A stretch of DNA of 64,000 bases from NCBI GenBank assembly GCA_945859605.1, contig OX243822.1, forward strand, positions 26,605,685-26,669,684, in the 5' to 3' direction. This document shows, piece by piece, positions 49,145 to 54,314 of the stretch. This stretch comes from Lumbricus rubellus. Its lineage: Eukaryota > Annelida > Clitellata > Crassiclitellata > Lumbricidae. A program made the translations under genes and the position numbers. Every line of letters begins with the position of its first letter. Position 1 is the stretch's first letter. Below the pieces are notes generated by a model, which was not told where the DNA came from, made no database searches, and saw nothing but the letters and a program-made list of their open reading frames with translations.

Positions 49145-52100
49145 GTGTGTGTGTGTGTGTGTCCGTCTGTCTCAGCCTATGCTATGTCTATCCTATCCGT
49201 CCATCTGTCTCTATGTCTGTCTGTCGGTTAATCTGTCTGTGTGTGTCTGTTTGTCTACCTGTCATGTCAGTCCATCTGTCTCTGTCTGTCTATTCGTCCA
49301 TCTAGCTCTGTCTGTCTCTGTCTGTCATGAAACTCTTGAACATAACAATTATTCTAAAACTTACGTTGTCATCGACTGAATAGGACAGTTCCCCGTCATC
49401 GTAGAGAACGCAGAACCTTCGTTGCCATCGCTGAAACAAACATATATAAATAAATACCCATAAATCACTTTTAAAAAGAAATATGCATAAATTAATCAGA
49501 GAAATAAATAAGCATAAATTATTTTTTCAAAGGATGCATAAATTACTTTTTTTAATAAATATACATAAATTATTCAAACAATTCATACATAATTCAAAAT
49601 ATTAAGGTGACTATATTAGGCTACTCTATTTTCTCTTTCTTACTTTATCCTCCCTCCCTCTCTCTCTCTTTTTCTCTCTCGTAAATCTAAAGATCTTCCA
49701 TGCTTTGTAATTGCATAATATGAATGCTTTAGAATGTTCATATTAGTTGCTTCTGAAATGCGGTTGCATGCGGTTCAATAAAATGCATGCTTACGCAATT
49801 CAAGAGTGTCATCAACTTAATATGCATGCATGGCCTTCACATAGAGGCGCTAAATAAATGCGTAATAATAATAATAACAACAACAACAATACAAATCAAT
49901 CAATATATCAATCAATCAATCAATCATTTTATTATGTAACCAAACAATCATTTTTTTACAGTTATGCAGTTACAAATCACATCAAATGAGAATGGTCACA
50001 AGGATGGGCCCTGAAGGGATCACTGACCCCGCTAATAGGGACACCTACGTACATGTGAAACGAAAAGATGAAACGGCCGACAATTGCTTTTAACAAGAAG
50101 TGAATGATTACGACTACTTCTGGTATCTTAACTAAATCAGACAATGTAAACTCTTAACTACATAAGAAGAAGAAAAAAAATATTAAAGAATCAACAAGTG
50201 CAAGACATGTGTGTGTGTGTGTGAGTGGCTTACATGGACCAACACTATGTTACATCATAACACAATGTTGCTTTTATTGACAAGGTGAGAGCGAAACTTT
50301 TTCTTAAACAATGATAATGATGGAGATTGCCTAACTTCTTGAGGGATTTTATTCCAGATTGAAGGACCAGTGGCTCTAATACAGAAAAGACGGGTATTTG
50401 TGCGAGCAAAGATGCATCTGTAATTTGACGAGTTTCTTGTTGAATGAGAATGGATCTGAGAAGCAAGATTAAAGAATCCCTTGAAAACAGGAGGGAGCAA
50501 ACCGTGGTCAAAGCGGTACATAAATTCTCCTGATTGATAGAGTTGAATCTGCTCAAATTTTAATATGTTAAAATCACAAAATAATGGGTTGGTATGCGAT
50601 AAATATGTAGTACCAGCCACTTTTCGAATGACCCTTTTTTGGAGTATTATCAGTCTATGCAGTCTAGTAGTGTAGTTAGATGCCCATATTAGATTACAGT
50701 ATGCTAAGTATGGATACACAAGCGAATAATATAGTTTTACACGGATAGAGGAAGGTAGTAGGTATGCAGTACGTGCTATTATCCCAGTATTTTTAGCAAT
50801 TTTTGAGGAAATACATTTTATATGATCTATCCATGTTAAATGTTGATCCACATAGACTCCCAGAAATTTTGTGGACTCTACCCTAGAGATTGGGTCCATT
50901 AATACATAGTATAGGAAGCTGGGAAGGACAGGTTTTCCTATGAGACCTAAATAAGATATAGTTAGTTTTAGTAAGATTAAGTGTAAGTTTATTGGCACAA
51001 AACCAATCTGCTGCTAGTGTCAGTTCTGTATTTACTATATCAAAGAGGGTTTCCAGAGAACTATGAGAATAGAAGACATTCGTATCATCTGCAAACAATA
51101 TGAAATATAATTTAGAAGAAACATTAGGGAGGTCATTTATATAAATTAGAAATAGTAGGGGGCCCAAGTTAGAACCTTGTGGTACTCCATATTTAATTGC
51201 TTTTAGCGCAGAGAAGGAGCCATTGCAATAGACACATTGCGAACGACTTTCCAAATAACTTTTAAACCACAGAAGTTGATTGCCTCGTACACCATATCTT
51301 TCCAGTTTGGTTAATAAAATCTCATGGTCGACCGTATCGAAGGCCTTGGCCAAGTCGAAAAAAACACCTAGTGAGTACTCATTTCGTTCAATGGCAGCAG
51401 AAATTCTATCTTGCATACTTAACAAAGACATAGATGGAGAATGCCCAGCTTGAAAACCGTGTTGGGATAAAAATATAATTTCGTTCTTTGCAAGAAACTT
51501 ATTAATGCGTTCATACATAATTTTCTCAAAGAATTTAGAAAAATAGGGGAGTACGGAGATGGGTCTGTAATTAGTAAAATTGTCTCTGGCACCCTGTTTA
51601 AAGATTGGCACAATTTTAGCTGTTTTTAGAGCTTGGGGGAAAATGCCATAAGTGAAAGAACAATTTATGATTTCAGCCAATGGTTGAGCAACCATAGCTA
51701 AATACTTGCTAGCTATGCAGGGGTCAATATCATCTATCCCCTTACTATGCGTGAGACGGATTGAATTAGATAGATTCATAATTTCCTCTGGGGAGGTTGG
51801 AAGAAGGCCAAACGATTCCGAAAGTGGGTTATTCAAAAATTTAGAAATAATAAGAAGAAGAATAGTGAAAGAATAACAATAATAACATAACTATAGCTAC
51901 TGCATACTTTAGACACCTTGAAAACTATTGTACACTACATGTATGTTATATAATTCATCCTCTGCCTAAACTTTTAAATTCGACGTTTTGGCATGAATAT
52001 CGGCACTGGAAAAAGATGAGAACACCATTTTTAAACAATATTCTATTCCATTTTAGGGTTTATAAAGCGCACTGCCGGTACAATCTCATCAGATGTAATA

Positions 52101-53036
52101 CCATTGCCAAGAACCCTTGGATGCACAGGTATAAAGAAACAGATGGTGGCTGCTCGGAAGAACGCTAAGTACATTCAAATAGCAGTCATCCGTAACTCTA
52201 CTATCCCTTCAAAATCATGGGCCCATGATGCAGTGAGTGTCAAAGGCTTCACATTTATTTCATCCTTGGAACGCAGACCTTCAGCACGAAGTCTGTGGAT
52301 GCACGCGAGACCTCACGTGCACCTTGTTAAGTATTAAAGCGCCCAGTTATTATGATCTAGAATCGGTTATTATGATCTAGCGATTCAATGCGGTGGTGTT
52401 TCCCCGTCGTACTTTTTCAACACTGGATCAACAACGAATGGGGAAATTGGTGTCGCTTAAGACGATTTCCTTCTTTCCCCATTGCTTAAATACAGGAGGG
52501 ATTTTATGTACCTCGGAGCATAAAAATAATAACAATAGCAATATTATAATTATTATTATCATGATCATCATCATCATCAAACTTCTTAAGGATTTGGGAC
52601 GCCTCCTGATACAAATCACTGGAGACCCTAAAAATAGCATACCTCAATGAAGCCCGTAGACAATTATATAATAAGAAATATTACTCTAAACTGAGAGGTT
52701 ATTTTAACGGTTTTTCAGTCTGCATCCAAAGATTCAACGCTGTTGCATGGAGGGACATATTCGAAAAGCAGCAACACCTATCTGATTGACCATTCATGCA
52801 TAGTCTTTGAACACTATCTTATTAGCCTTTGGGAATCGAACCACTTTGGAATCCTTCGATAATAATAATAATAATTAATAATAAAAAAAATAATAAAAAT
52901 ATAGTTCATTATGATTGCGTTTTCTCAGGCGTTCACTGTTCAGCAAGCACAGCCAGTTGGCGTTGCACAGTTTGTAACAGAAATAAATGATGGTTATAAT
53001 AATAATAATAAAAATAATAAAAATAATAAAAATAAC

Positions 53037-53071
<35 letters not shown>

Positions 53072-54266
53072 TAATAATATAAATAATATCATTACTATCA
53101 TGGTCAAACTTCTTAAGGATTTGGGACGCCTCCAGACACAAATCACTGGAGACCCTAAAAAATAGCATACCTCAATGAAGCCTGTAGACAATTATATAAT
53201 ACGAAATATTACTTCGACGCTGGCACTCTCTGCCTTCTTGGTATCTGCTGCGAGCACTAGCGAACTCCAGGCAAACATACTGCCACCAGAAACGGCTGAC
53301 ACCCCGGACAATCTAATGGACACAGCGTTAAAAGCATGAACAGCAATCACGGGATCTGAACCACCATCCGGATCAGCAGCTAATCGTCAAAGAGAATGGG
53401 ACAACCTCTGGATCAAGAAGGCATTGACAACCCTAAACGAGTCGACGAATACAGCACTTGACCGAGCTCGTCTCTTAGCCTCTCAGGCACCACACGCAGG
53501 AGATTGGCTCTTAGCACCTCCGGTAACTGCTTTGGGTCTGCGCCTGTCCGATGAGGTGATAAGGATTTCCGTTGGAATGCGACTCGGGACAACCCTCTGC
53601 GAGCCACACGTGTGTCATTGTGGCGAAAGAGTCGATGCCAGAGGCCTCCACGGTCTGGCATGCAGGAAAAACACTGGCAGACAACAACGACACAATATGC
53701 TGAACGACATCGTATGGCGCTCCTTAATCCCTTCCCTGGGGGGTTATATGCTTTAAGCCTGTTTTGGACGCATATATACGTCTTCCCCAAGGAAGGGGTT
53801 AAGAAGGGCAAATATTCCATTCCATCTCACAAGGAACCGCTAGGGCTCACCAGGGAAGACGGAAAACGGCCGGACGGCGTGACGCTCATTCCATGGACAT
53901 GTGGAAAGTGTCTCACTTGGGACGTGACGGTGGCAGACACCTTTTCAGCATCACATCTGGCAGCAACATCAGCAGGAGCAGGGGAGGCCGCAAACCGAGC
54001 AGCCGCTGCCAAAAGGACCAAATACGACGCAATCACCCGGACACATGACTTCGTGGCGGTGGCATCGGAGTCCAGCGGATCCTAGAGCACGGAAGGACTG
54101 GACTTTGTCTTAGACTTGGGACGAAGGTTGACCGAGGCGACACAAGACAAACTCGAGACAAGCTACCTCCTTCAAAGAATCTCGATAGCAGTCCAGCGGG
54201 GCAACGCCATCTGCTTCTCTTCCACATTGCCTCTGTAACAATACTATATAATCCGACTGTTGTTGC

Positions 54267-54314
<48 letters not shown>

